A stretch of DNA of 64,000 bases. Source: Lophium mytilinum. Taxonomy: Eukaryota > Ascomycota > Dothideomycetes > Mytilinidiales > Mytilinidiaceae. The translations under genes were made by a program, and so were the position numbers. The stretch lies in contig MU004183.1 in NCBI GenBank assembly GCA_010093605.1, forward strand, positions 2,356,001 through 2,420,000. Reading direction: 5' to 3'. Under the pieces are notes generated by a model that worked only from the letters and a program-made list of their open reading frames with translations, was not told the DNA's origin and searched no databases. Below, piece by piece: positions 1-10,445 of this stretch; within the stretch, counting starts at the first letter, position 1; every line of letters begins with the position of its first letter.

Positions 1-347
1 TCCCTCCCTCCGACAAACACCTCGAGACCGCCGCCTACAGCCTGAGCGACCGGCCCCGTCACAGCCTTAACTCGCCCTATCCCACTGCCTACTGCTGCGC
101 ACCGACCGCCTCCAAACACCGCATCCCAACACCGACCTAGGTGGCTGCTGTCAGCCGCCGGATCGCCTGTCGCGCGGGTGACTACGACTGCTCTTCAGGG
201 GCATCGTTTGGATCGGAAAGCGCATACTCGGCCGCAGGACCAGCACGGCATTGCTCTGCTGTGTAGCTGCGAGTTTGATACTCCCAGGACATCTGTCGCG
301 CATCCGCAAAACCCTCACCGGAGCCACAGCCCGACACATTATCTACA

Positions 348-1513
348 ATGGCACAGAACGCGGAGAGCGTGATGCGGAGGTACGATAATTCTTTCCCTTT
401 ACTGTTCACCATGGTGCTTTGACCATGACATGACCTGCTCGGGGCATGATACGACAGTTCCTATTTGGTCAATCCCTACACGCACTTCGTATTCGCACTC
501 AACCCTCAACTCTTATCCCCTATCCCTTCAATTGCGCGCAATTCGAACCGGGGAACTTTTTTCTCTCCAGCAGTCCTCCCCCAGGCGAAAGAGTACGCGA
601 GCTGCGATAGTCTGCATTGGCGTTCCCGATCCGCTTCTCCACGACTAAAAATAACTTTGGGTTGCATGGCACCCATGTCCCATTTTATCGTCTCGGAACC
701 GCCGTTCGCCCTCTCTGGCTATCCCTGTGCCACTGAACTCCAAACTTTCTCGTTATCGTTCCCGTCGCTTGCCTCTTCTGCCCACATGTTCACTTAGCGC
801 CTGAAGTAGCAACAGCTGACCACCCCTTACAGGAAGCTAGTAATTATCGGAGACGGTGCTTGCGGCAAAACCAGTCTTCTAAGCGTGTTTACATTAGGAT
901 ACTTCCCCACTGTAAGTCTCCGCCAGCTAGACAATGGACGTCGCATTTTGAATCCCGCTAACTAGTTCTCTAGCGTTACGTGAGTACACCATTGTCCCAA
1001 GAGACGAATTGGGCACTAACCCTCTGACAGGTTCCCACCGTCTTTGAAAATTACGTCACGGATTGCCGCGTAGATGGCAAATCGGTTCAGCTGGCTCTGT
1101 GGGATACGGCAGGTCAAGAAGACTACGAACGACTCCGCCCGCTCGCCTACTCCAAAGCCCACGTGATCCTCATCGGCTTCTCCGTCGACTCACCCGACTC
1201 CCTAGAGAACGTAAAGCACAAGTGGGCAGAAGAGGCCCGCGAGCGCTGCCCCAACGTACCTATCATCCTCGTCGGCCTCAAGAAGGATCTCCGGGATGAC
1301 CCCCTTGCTATCGAGGAGATGCGCAAGAAGTCCCTCAAATTCACATCAACGAAAGTGGGCAACGACATGAAGGAAGAGATTGGCGCGCGAAAATACCTCG
1401 AGTGCTCTTCCCTAACAGGCGATGGCGTCGACGACGTCTTCGAAGCCGCTACCCGCGCCGCGCTGCTATCCGTGGACAAGAGCGAGGGCGGCGGCTGCTG
1501 CATAGTTCTCTGA
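348..1513 (+). CDS. rho2: Rho-type small GTPase, Rho2 class (4 exons, one of 6 nt)
   Basis: A prenylated Rho GTPase that in yeasts and moulds signals from the plasma membrane to cell-wall synthesis and actin. The model gives 199 aa from exons 348-379, 833-911, 974-979 and 1031-1513. Visible are the P-loop GDGACGKTS, the switch I segment YVPTVFENY, the switch II segment [11 protein letters not shown] and the C-terminal prenylation box CIVL, whose final Leu favours geranylgeranylation. The segment [18 protein letters not shown] and the ending [20 protein letters not shown] match fission-yeast Rho2 more than Rho1, Rho3 or Cdc42. The 6-nt exon supplies Arg-Tyr before VPTVFENY; without it the effector loop lacks two residues found in all Rho proteins. 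The first intron is long (453 nt). The start ATG gives a short N-terminus ([11 protein letters not shown]), as in Rho2. Confidence 0.93.
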
Positions 1514-2334
1514 GTGCCTTTACTCGCCACCCACATACCTATCTACTTACTCACAGCCATCCCGGATTGAACTGCATTGGGCGGAGTCTCGGGTTCTCCA
1601 CGAACCCCTACGGCGTTTTATCTGAGCGGTTTTTTGCTAACTTGTTCGTTTCAAACCTTGCGTTTTCCGGTTCTTGATTTACACAGTACAATCAGAAGCC
1701 TACGCACGATGGGTTTCTCATAATCTTTTTATGATGGTATGTGCGACGACCGCCTATCATCTCACGCTCTTTTGATCAGGATCTGGGGACTGGATGGATG
1801 GATGGATGGGATAAAGGGGGCTGGGTCGTTGGAAGAGGGGATTTATCTTTTCTGGCTGAGTGGCGAGTGCTGCGCTTTTTATCTTCTAGCGAAGCGGCAT
1901 GGGTTGCGCTGGGACTGCGTACCATGTCGTGCGGTGCTTGCTGTGACTTTATTCATCATAGTCGAAGGAACTGTTGACTTGAAAATATGTTACACTCCAC
2001 CGTTTTATGTTTTGATTGAACGTGACAAATCATATTATACACTGGGATAGAGTATGGAAGGACAGATATCTAGCTGCGTCACCTTCATTCTTACTTGATT
2101 AACACCACCATACGGGGTACCCCAACACGCAGGTTGTCGGCCGGCCAAAGGTAGTCTAATATCTCATGCATATGTCAGAAGATAGAGGTATAGATACCTA
2201 GCTGCTTCGGGATCATTCTTTTTAACCGATTCTTCCACTCCCTCAATGCGCTCTCCTGATGGTACAACATACAACTACAACATCGCCCAATCCCCAACTC
2301 TCCCCAATGCACATCTTAGACCCATCCCCCTCCA
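1514..2334. other. Intergenic region between convergent genes
   Basis: Tail-to-tail spacer between rho2 and the mL40 gene. It probably holds the rho2 3' UTR. Short open frames here have no recognisable protein features. A small GGAT-type repeat lies near 1793-1810. I see no RNA gene. Confidence 0.6.
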
Positions 2335-3060
2335 TCACCTCGTCCACCCATGATTCCACCCCTCCCGCGCCGGAAAATCCGTCTGGCACCGCGCATACTC
2401 AATCGGCACCCCATCCCACACCCCCGTCTTGTCCATCGCCGCGCGATACAACCGCCCCACATTCCTCCCCTCCCCCTTCACCCCTTTCGCTTCGTTCACC
2501 CCCACCCCGCCTCCGTACCCTTCCTCCCCGACGCTCAGCCCGCTGCCCCCCGGCACCGTCAGCCCGTTCTCGTCGATCAGCCGCAGCGCTTCGCAGGCCG
2601 CGCGCATCGAGGCGTATTGTTTTTCGAGGGTGAGTTCGGCGGCGGCGCGCTGCTTGTTGCGGTGCAGTTGCCAGGCGCGGTGGATGGTCCAGTGGCGGAG
2701 GGCGCGCAGGCGCGAGAGGCGCAGGGGGCGCGGGGTTAGGGCGTGCGAGAGGTGGTAGCGGATTGAGGCTGTTGGGGGGTTTGTTAGTTGGGATCGTGCT
2801 TTGGTTTGAGAGGTTCGATTGGGGAAGTTGGGGGAGAGGGGAGGGGGGAGGGTATGAGAAGTTTACGCACTTATCCTAGGGTCGCCCTTGTCACCTTTGC
2901 CTTTCCGAGCGAAGAGTTGTGATGAGGAACTGAAGGATGCGGTTTGGGGGGTTGAGGTTGGTGTGCAGGGTTTTCGGAGGAGGCATGTTGGGGGGAGTTG
3001 TGAGGTGGCTGTGGGACGGAAGGTTGGCCGGAAGGTGAACAGGCAGCGTGAGGGCGGCAT
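2335..3060 (-). CDS. MRPL28: Mitochondrial large-subunit ribosomal protein mL40 (MRPL28-like)
   Basis: A structural protein of the mitochondrial 54S ribosomal subunit, made in the cytosol and imported. Two exons, 3060-2871 and 2768-2335, give 207 aa. The first is an Arg/Ser/Thr-rich import presequence with few acidic residues (starts MPPSRCLFTFRPTFRP), ending in KGDPR. The second opens with the family core RYHLSHALTPRPLRLSR and LRHWTIHRAWQLHR, then an alpha-helical stretch and a Gly-rich tail. The 102-nt intron (GTGCGT...CAACAG) was placed because it joins KGDPRI to TSIRYHLSHALTPRP in frame; reading through meets a stop. The divergent upstream region and the rho2 spacer give no further functional clue. 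Confidence 0.85.
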
Positions 3061-3942
3061 TGTGGGTTGTGAGAGGCGGATTGGTGGAGGGGAGGATGCG
3101 AATTGGTGGTGGTTGAATTCTGTCTGAGATTCGAGGTGCAGGGGTATGGATCATGTCACGTGGTATCTCCTCCATCGTCATAATAGATTCCAGCTCTTTA
3201 TGTCTCTTATATTCTTAAACAATGGCTTACTTCTCATATACGATAGAATGCTTCTTCGGAATGCTTTTGATGTTTCGCACTTGGTAAGGTCTCGTGACCA
3301 TCCCCGCTGTCGAGGTTTTGCGCAGTTGCGCACTGTGCTCAACACCCTTTTCAATTCCTTCCTATACCGATAGTACGCTTCACTTCGCCGTTACATGTGG
3401 GTCGAAAGCTCTAATCTGGCCCCAAAACCATCCAGAGAGGTATTTGGGCACGCAAGTTAAGGATACTACGGGTCACTACTCTTCCGATCTTCTGTAATAG
3501 TCTGCTGGTTCTATCATGTTTTTTATTGGTCTTACTTCCGCATACGACGACTGCGGCCTTCGATGCAACGTGCGAGATGTGTCTATTAGGACTTCGGCCC
3601 CCTCAAATACAGCCAACCTTTTAAATACACTTGATCCTTCCAAACCGCAAAGTAATCTCGTAGTCACACATGCATAGACTATTCAAGTTCGCAGTCGCCT
3701 CGTATGTCACAAAACGCCGCATGTGACACAGCTACATAGGCTACTTCGCTTGTCATCTTCTCTCGAACTAGGTGTGTTCAACGGTATTTCGAACAGCACT
3801 TCTTAATGCCTGATTATTACATGCCGGTAAGTTGTTACTTCCTGTCATCTCCGTGCCTAGAGAACATCATCTCCTTGTTCTCCTATTAGATTGAAGGCTC
3901 TTCCTTCCTACACTAAGGAGACCGCCATGCTTGTTCTTTCGT
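3061..3942. other. Intergenic region, mL40 promoter side
   Basis: No credible gene on either strand. The part next to 3060 must contain the mL40 promoter; a CACGTG hexamer (Cbf1/bHLH-type site) lies near 3156. The rest is 3'-flanking DNA of the next minus-strand gene. Confidence 0.5.
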
Positions 3943-5722
3943 TCATGTCTCCCTCCTCCCCTTGGGTGGGAGCCGGTGGAGCTCAGGATGCTTCTTTCGC
4001 TCATGCTTGAGCTTTGAATCGATCCTTTTGAAAGTTCTATAACAACCGCGAATTGAACAAGGGAGGCCTTGCCCATAGAGATGGGCAGACCTTATATGTC
4101 TCTTTAAATTTCCCCACCTGGAGTTCCCCTTGAAGGTGAGAGCACAACTCGGGTACTCACAACGCAGCACGGGGCCGTCTGGAACAGCCGTTGGTAGACT
4201 TTGGGTGTCCCTCCACTGCGAGCTTAGCTCTCTGCACTCGAATGGCGGCGCGCTCATATGAGCTTTTGGTGCCATAGAGCCACCGGATACGGTGTAGGAT
4301 GAATGGAGACTTAACATATCTCGATTCTTCCTTTTCCTGCTAACGATACGCATGCGTTTGATACCTGCTACGTCAAGCCGACCATCCGCAGCTACTTCCC
4401 GTTGCTTTGAAAGATGAGGCACCGATTCTGGTATTGTGGGTGCAGTTGACGATGTCGGAAACGGGTCGGAATTGTCGTCCTCTTCGTTAATATCAGTCAC
4501 TCGTTGATACCACACACTACATTTGGAACTACTGCAGTCAGCTCGATACTCCCGACAGTTTGAATAAGGGTTGTTGACCATTGGACATTCTCCTCGGTAG
4601 AACTTCCGTTTATAGCGTAGCAATTAGGACAGCCAGCAATAGTTTTATCGCCTGCCTCGCCGTTCTTTCGGAATATCAGGGCCATATCGACTTTTTGGCC
4701 TGGGAAAAAAGCGAGATCCCAGTTAGATTCCCTGTCAATCTCCCGCCGAGTTGCTTGTTCTTGTAATGCGTAATCCCTGTCCTGAACTTGAGCATATCCT
4801 TTTGTGTCTTTAAACCGAATTTCCAAGACAGCATCAAACGCTTCCCAAGATGTAATGAATCGGAGATGCACTGGAGCTATTCGACCTAGGGCGTCCTCAA
4901 GCAGAAAAGGGTCCTCGGCTAAGGGTCGATGGAGAACTGTCAACATCCTCTTAAAAGCTATGACTTCGCGGTATATTGCTAGATTTCCAGCAATAAGATA
5001 GCACATGAAGGATTTGAGATCCGATCCCAGTCGGGTGATCCAGTCAAGACGCTCTGACATTCTGGTGGCAAGCGTATTGCGCGCTGATATTAGCTGGTGA
5101 TTTTCCGTGAGTCTAGTACGGATTTCAATGAGCACACTGTCTTGCAACCCAAGCGTTGATTGTATATGGTGTTCTGATGCAGTGATCCGTGAGTCCAGAG
5201 TGTCGCCCGTGATCTTTAGGAGAGTTCTAACAGCATTTAGCATAGCATATTCAGATTCTCCAATGTTGCATGTAGGAAGCCATACACGCTCGCAGTTGCT
5301 AGCAGCATATTGATCGAGCTAGCATAAGCCGCAATCTCTGTGCGAAACTTCACGGTCTCGTCCTTTTGTGAGACACGGTATTGTATTTTCCTCGCTGCAT
5401 CCTTTATCGCGCTCCCTGAGCCCGTAGCAGAAAGGCTAGATTTGTATTTGCTGATGCGCTTCTTGAACGCATCAATGGAGATGCGGCATTTTTCAACGGT
5501 ATAATTCGCCGTCTCGCAGAGCGCTTGTAGTTCCGGGGTTGCTTTGTGGGTCCTGGACAGCTGAACAACTTGAAGAAGAGCACTATCGAGGATATAGAGC
5601 TCGCGGACGAGTGCCTGGTATTCTGCAGCCGATCCTCTGCTGTCATTGAGCGCTAGCAAAAGGTCTTTGACTAGGAGACTGACGGAGATGATATCTCCAA
5701 CTGATCCGAAGGTGATAGACAT
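3943..5722 (-). CDS. Fungal ubiquitin-like-domain (ULD_2-type) protein with C-terminal C2H2 zinc fingers
   Basis: Function unknown. The model has 557 aa in exons 5722-5286, 5226-4579 and 4531-3943. The N-terminus (MSITFGSVGDIISVSLLVKD, then a helical bundle ending INMLLATASVT) and the middle (RIAPVHLRFITSWEAFD, FPGQKVDMALIF, then CPNC) match the large filamentous-fungal family annotated as ubiquitin-like domain proteins. Both introns (59 and 47 nt) were placed because splicing restores family sequence across each join (ATASVTLLKI; ENVQCSSSKCSVWYQRVTDI). After a polar linker the last 80 residues carry two C2H2-like fingers: CEYPSCALTF...HIRSAH and CSIRGCYRTF...HERKKH. The fingers suggest nucleic-acid binding, which is inference; many family members lack them. 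The start at MSITFG is preferred over an ATG ten codons upstream. Confidence 0.72.
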
Positions 5723-5834
5723 GGGTAAGGATGGAGAAAGGATCTTTTGCACAGAGCGGGAACAACGAGAAGTGTTACGAAGAAGATAGGAAATGTAGAC
5801 TGAGGCTTTTCAGAGGTGCAGGCTGCGTGCGGGG

Positions 5835-6416
5835 CTATGCAACCTCGCCCAATTCAGCCTTGCGGGGGTCACAGAGTGATTGGATGGCTAACTGCGATTC
5901 TGCATGATGAGGCTGCTGGGAAGGATCTCGAGACTGCGGGCACTCTGAGGACGAGAATAGGCATTTTAGAAACACCAAGCACATCAATGTAAAAAGCACC
6001 TTATCTGCACTGAAAGCGAGGCCTCTACGGCATCCAAGAGTTGTGCGGTTGTAGCTCGAAGTTACCTCGATGCCATTGACAACATTACCAGGTGACCAAT
6101 CAAAGTCGACCATCGCGCGCAGCCTGCTATCTGGTGATCCGGTGAAAGTGATGCGCTTGCAGAAAGTGCACATAGGCGAGGTCCAATCGATGTCGAGATA
6201 AAGTCTGATAACATCCGATGATATTCAATAATCGAGGAATGGGACGGAACAGAGAGGCAGATGCCACGTCGGATGAAGTCTTGGCGAAGCGAGGCTGAAG
6301 CATTCGCCTCGTGCAAATTTGCCTACGATAGTTAGATGAGACTCCAGAGATCTCGAGAAGATATCAATGAAGACGGGAGATCCATTGTTGGACGCGGAGG
6401 AAGGTGACATAAACAT
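5835..6416 (-). CDS. Possible small unrecognised gene, structure unresolved
   Basis: Three minus-strand frames overlap here just upstream of the ubiquitin-like-domain gene. One starts MFMSPSSASNNGSPVF. The last contains DWTSPMCTFCKRI, a near repeat DFDWSPGNVV, then a hydrophobic segment VLFTLMCLVFLKCLF that could cross a membrane. A spliced gene joining them is possible but no intron model is convincing and I recognise no family. It could equally be 5' flanking DNA of the neighbouring gene. Confidence 0.2.
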
Positions 6417-7110
6417 ATCGAGGACGTGCTCAGCTGAGAGTGACTAGAGATGGAGTAGAGTTAAATGCTTTTGACCGACGTTGAGATCCCATATAAGTGG
6501 CACGTGATGTTGCCTTTGGAGTAGGGCTTTTTCCCAACATTATCTCTTGCCAAATCGACAGGCCATGGAGAGTCATACCTTCCAGCTCATGTCTTTGCTA
6601 TTTCAGTCGTGAAAAGGAACCTGTTTCCATCTGCTCGGGCGTGCTCGTGATGAATCTCTTCTTAGCTAGTAGATAATGCACCTCTTCCCGCAACGCCCGC
6701 ATCTCCACGCAAGGTCGAGACCTTCGCCCATGCAGCCTCTAGCAAGCTCTGCTATGCAGCTTGCCTCAAGCTTTGACATTCCGCGGCCCCGAATCCCGGG
6801 CTCTCGTTGCCCAATGACACCAAGACACGTTGGAAGCAATATAGACAATCATCAAGAAAGAACAGGAGGAGAGTCCCATCACTTTGCTGGGAGTTTTAAA
6901 CGCTTCGTCAATCAGTCAAGCTGTCTCAAAAAATACGCATCGCGGGAGCAAGGCTACAGCCATTGTCAAGATCGAGTCCAGTGTCTTCCACCAACTAGCA
7001 CATCCCTCCAGTCCGAAAGCAGTCACTGGCCAGGCTCCTGGGCATGCGTGAATCGGCATGGAATCCTGTCTGATGAAGCTTATGCGCTCTTAGCAGCGGA
7101 TGCTGGTCGG
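6417..7110. other. Gene-poor region
   Basis: No convincing gene. A CACGTG hexamer lies near 6499. A 178-codon open frame starting at 6676 has no family resemblance, is biased in composition and runs into the inverted-repeat element that starts at 7111, so I do not call it. Confidence 0.45.
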
Positions 7111-7365
7111 CACGCGGGTGACACAAAAAGCGGTACACCAAAACCGCTTATCGTTTTCAGAACACGGTTATACCCCAACGCTCTGAAAGAACAATATCTT
7201 GAAAGCAACTAAAATTAGTCTTCAGAGGCAGTTCTATCTACCAGTCCAACTTTTCTACACTTATATTAAGTAGTGGTGGCTGTAGATTGCTTTACTTCAC
7301 GGTGTATTTCGCTGACCTAAGCGATTTTGGTGGTTTGGTGTACCGCTTTTTCTGTCACCCGCGTG
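7111..7365. mobile_element. 255-bp non-autonomous inverted-repeat element (MITE)
   Basis: The ends form inverted repeats of about 32 bp with a single mismatch: the left end begins CACGCGGGTGACA and the right end reads TGTCACCCGCGTG, followed inward by AAAAGCGGTACACC on both sides. The 5-bp sequence GTCGG directly flanks both ends (7106-7110 and 7366-7370), a plausible target-site duplication. There is no open frame for a transposase inside. The short duplication and lack of TA or TTAA argue against Tc1/mariner and piggyBac; the superfamily is unassigned. Confidence 0.8.
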
Positions 7366-8030
7366 GTCGGTTTCCAAGCTGACCGCCTTGCACATCTCCC
7401 GCCGAGATTCAGATCCGCCATCCCCCCGCATATGCCGCATATCGGAGGGTGTTCCCTGCTTTCAATATTATTTGTGCTCCTACCTTAGCTTCACCTCAAT
7501 GGGTGCATCTCCCGGGCCCGGAATGTTGGTCATTATGGACTCGATTCAGATTCTTGATCCTCCACCATTCCCGTTCGGGAGACCCTACGCTACCCTCTCA
7601 ACCATGTAAATTGTGTATGGACCCACGCTTTGCTCCACTGCAAGGAACCGTATCTTGGCTGCAGAAAGGAAGACCTCTCTTGCCACCTCGCTCTCCGGGA
7701 TGGCCGCCGAATACGCCACATCCTTTCGTTGGGAGCTAGAGAAGGACCTCCTGACTGCTCCTACATCCTATCTGCTATCGAGATTATGGCAAATTGGAGA
7801 GATGGTCATGCTGGCAGGTGGTACATCCATGTGGAGAGCCGTGTCCAAGATGCGCTTGGCATATTTCTCCGATCCTCTGTCAGCCGTTTTCTCGGGATTT
7901 TCAGCCTCTGCAGCTCCTGGATCATCATGTGAGTATCCAATTTCGATGCCCTTGGATCCAGATTCTGGACTTTTCAAGATCGTTCTACCGAGCGCAAAGT
8001 ATAACGCGTCCTGTATCTTCGATCTAGCAT
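7366..8030. other. Unresolved region with overlapping open frames
   Basis: A 142-codon plus-strand frame (7613-8041) and a 100-codon minus-strand frame (7768-8067) overlap. Neither shows a domain, signal peptide or splice pattern I trust. One may belong to a gene I cannot model. Confidence 0.3.
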
Positions 8031-8492
8031 TCAAGAGATGACTCGGGTGGCGCACTGAGCTCCACACTCGCTGGATAGGCCAAATCCATCCGGAGGAATA
8101 TCAAAGTCTTTCAGCCGCAGGCACTCTTCTCGAGACGCCTCAAGGCGCTCCAAGACCTCAAAGTGCTTGGCGATCCTCTTTAGGCTCCACATTGGCGCCC
8201 TCTTCGATTTGAAGCAACTACATGTATACTGCATAGCGGGGATCAACCTGTCTTCCGGCATGTCCAGTCGCTTAAGTGTAGTCTCGACTATTTCGTGGAG
8301 TAGTTCAGCTGGTGATCTCAGGAGCCACCTCATGCGAATGCTCCTTTGAGGCGGGTGGAGCACGTTCGTGTATGCAAGTCCAGATATGTAGCCAAGCATT
8401 CGACGCTTCCTCTCAAGCTCGTGCAGGATCCCGAAAGCAAAACGCTTTGCACTTGACTCGGGTTCGAGAACGTGGCCATGGCTCGGCAGCAT
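8031..8492 (-). CDS. Hypothetical protein, about 153 aa
   Basis: An uninterrupted minus-strand frame starting at the ATG of MLPSHGHVLEPE and ending CATRVIS. It is mainly helical and polar; a stretch SPAELLHEIVETTLKRLD has an F-box-like flavour but falls short of a match. Two Cys pairs occur (TCSC and CGAQC). The gene would be head-to-head with the secreted-protein gene at 8662, sharing about 170 bp. No homology is recognised; a chance frame is possible. Confidence 0.35.
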   Translation of the reverse strand: MLPSHGHVLEPESSAKRFAFGILHELERKRRMLGYISGLAYTNVLHPPQRSIRMRWLLRSPAELLHEIVETTLKRLDMPEDRLIPAMQYTCSCFKSKRAPMWSLKRIAKHFEVLERLEASREECLRLKDFDIPPDGFGLSSECGAQCATRVIS

Positions 8493-8516
8493 GACATGCG
8501 GCAATCGTGTTGTGGA

Positions 8517-8524
8517 TATATAAG
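8517..8524 (+). promoter_or_regulatory. TATA-like element upstream of secreted-protein gene
   Basis: TATATAAG about 140 bp upstream of the ATG at 8662, a usual distance for a strongly expressed fungal secreted-protein gene. Position and sequence only. Confidence 0.4.
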
Positions 8525-8661
8525 TCTGATGCACATCCTAGAACACTGAGATATCATTAGACATTCACATATCTTTTCCACATACCTACCACTTCGGCTT
8601 TGACAACTCCGCTTCTGCATTCTCTACCTTGACTACCACCTTCACATCTTCCTCCGCCACC

Positions 8662-9225
8662 ATGCTTGCCGTAAGACTCTGAAAGTTCAGGCCATGCCAC
8701 CCCTAGCTCTCTAACAACTCGCAGAACCTCCCGCTTGCTCTCGCCGCCATACTCAGCCTCGCCTCCGCATCCGTCATCCCTCTCGACCTCAGTGCCCGAT
8801 CCGGCAAGCCCACCGGTTCGTCTAGCTCCCCCTTTTCCTAAAAATCCACCCTCCTACTAACCCTAACCCTAGGCGGCCCCGCAATCGCCTCCGTCACCAT
8901 CTACAGCTCGTACACCTGCCCCGGCAACACCGCCCCGCCCACCGACGGCTCCGCCGGCGCCTCAACCACCCTCTCCGTGACCGAGGCAACCTGCAGCATT
9001 GTCTCCATCCCCGCGGGCGCCGCCATCACTGCCAAGCTGACCCAGGCGCCCAAAACGGGCTCTGTGGGCTGCTACGTGCAGTTGTATTACGGAGGCGACT
9101 GTGCTGTCACGTATGCGAACCAGATCCATGGGGTCGCGTTCTCGGGCGTGGCGGTGAACAACCATTTGGGGTGCGCGAATTTCCCGGTCGGGGGGTATGG
9201 GGCCGTGGAGATTATTTGCGTGTGA
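8662..9225 (+). CDS. Small secreted cysteine-containing protein, 150 aa
   Basis: Exons 8662-8670, 8725-8815 and 8873-9225 join to a 150-aa protein. The first exon encodes only Met-Leu-Ala; with exon 2 it forms a clear signal peptide (NLPLALAAILSLASAS) followed by a short basic stretch (SARSGK) that could be a propeptide site. The mature part has six Cys, suggesting three disulfides, in a Gly/Ala/Thr-rich beta-type sequence ending EIICV. Splicing is supported by good sites (GTAAGA...CGCAG; GTTCGT...CTAG). Size and Cys content fit a secreted effector-like or cell-surface protein; no function is recognised. The second intron ends in a CCCTAA-type repeat. Confidence 0.72.
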
Positions 9226-9314
9226 GTCTTGTGTGGTGGGTTATGAGATGGTGGTGGCATCACCCCGACATATAATCTTAATCCATCCAAATTCCGGGTA
9301 TCATCATTCCTCCC

Positions 9315-10203
9315 TCAAAACCTCGTGCACATGCTCTGATCATGCTTCCCCTTGCACTCTAACCCACACACCCTCGCGCCACACTTCAAGCACTTCACCC
9401 GCCCCCAGTATCCACATGTATCGCAGAACAACCTCTGCGGCGGCCCTCCTGCAGCCGGGGGGCCAACCCGCGCCGCCGCGTATGGTAGGGGCGGCGCAGC
9501 TAACAATGCTTCCAACTTTTCCATATCCAACGGGGCCGGGACTGCTGTGCGTATCTCAAGCGTTTTATCCTGTGACCCCGCGACAGAGCTGGGGAAAGCA
9601 GGTACAGAGGGCGTCAAAGCGCGTGGCGTATTCGTCGCAGGCGTGCTCGGCTGAACAGGCGTCGAGGGCACCGTAGTCGCAGTCAGCGTACCCCGCCGCC
9701 CTCGCGCACCGATAACAGGCTTTATAACGCGGCCTGCGGGTGCTCTCGCACCAGCTCCAGGCGCTTGTGCTTTATTCGTGAGCAGGGCGTCTTCGTCGTC
9801 GAGCCAGTGGCGGATCTCCTTCGCTGACATGAGGATCTTCTTCGTAGCTGAGGTCTTGAAAGTTGCTGTTTAGATAAGAAGGTTTAGCGGAGTGCTCTGT
9901 GTATAGGGCCCTGGGGCTGAGGAGTGGAACGTTTGGATTTGACGTACTCTTCTTATTGGGTATCTCGATTCCAGACCGCGCATCATTGTCCCTCTCCAGC
10001 TCGGCTATCCTCCGCTGCACGGCTGTGAGCTGTCGCGCGGAGAGCTCGACGCCGGTGGGTACGGCGCCTTGACGTGTTGCCTGTCGCTTGCGATCTTTGG
10101 GGTTGAAGGCGACTTTCGAGGGGTCGTAGCCTGTGTCGGGCACGTAGGCCCAGCCGGGGGCTGGCGCGGCGCCGGTATTAGGAAGAACCTCTATGTGTGG
10201 CAT
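9315..10203 (-). CDS. VPS71: HIT-type zinc-finger protein, SWR1 complex subunit Vps71/Swc6
   Basis: A subunit of the nuclear SWR1 remodeller, which exchanges H2A for H2A.Z. The 268-aa model uses exons 10203-9948 and 9865-9315. The N-terminus has the family motif PAPGWAYVPDTGYDPSK. A helix (ARQLTAVQRRIAELERDND) follows. The C-terminus carries the HIT finger FCDTCGYWGRVKCLKCG, continuing CGLECKGKHDQSMC, with seven Cys and one His as zinc ligands. The 82-nt intron (GTACGT...AACAG) joins PNKK to TTFKTSATKK and restores frame into SAKEIRHWLDDE. The start at MPHIEVLP is preferred to an ATG 43 codons upstream, which would add an unlikely hydrophobic leader. The gene is divergent from the thioesterase gene across 242 bp. 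Confidence 0.88.
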
Positions 10204-10445
10204 GTTGCTGTATGGAGTCGTAAACGAGGGTGTGGTGCGGATGGCGGGGAGGGTGTTGAAGATGAAGGTGAAGAAGTTGAGGTTGACAAGAAAACGCGCT
10301 ATCACGGGAAGGCGCGGAACGTCGTGTGGCATGTGGGGTATCCACCTCCGGGCAGGCGGGATGAATTCACTGCCACCACGTCTGATTTATATAGAATGCA
10401 AATGTCTTCAATCCTTTCCATACTTCTACAGTCTCACACTTCACA
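10204..10445. promoter_or_regulatory. Shared divergent promoter, VPS71 and thioesterase
   Basis: Only 242 bp separate the two start codons, so the two housekeeping genes must share this promoter region. No individual site is identified with confidence. Confidence 0.5.

Noticed and set aside
430-797. Open frames of 72 and 110 codons
   Set aside because: They lie in the first intron of rho2 and show no protein-like features.
1739-2050. Open frame of 103 codons
   Set aside because: Probably rho2 3' UTR; there is no family resemblance or conserved pattern.
6676-7212. Open frame of 178 codons
   Set aside because: Biased composition, no domain, and it runs into the inverted-repeat element at 7111.
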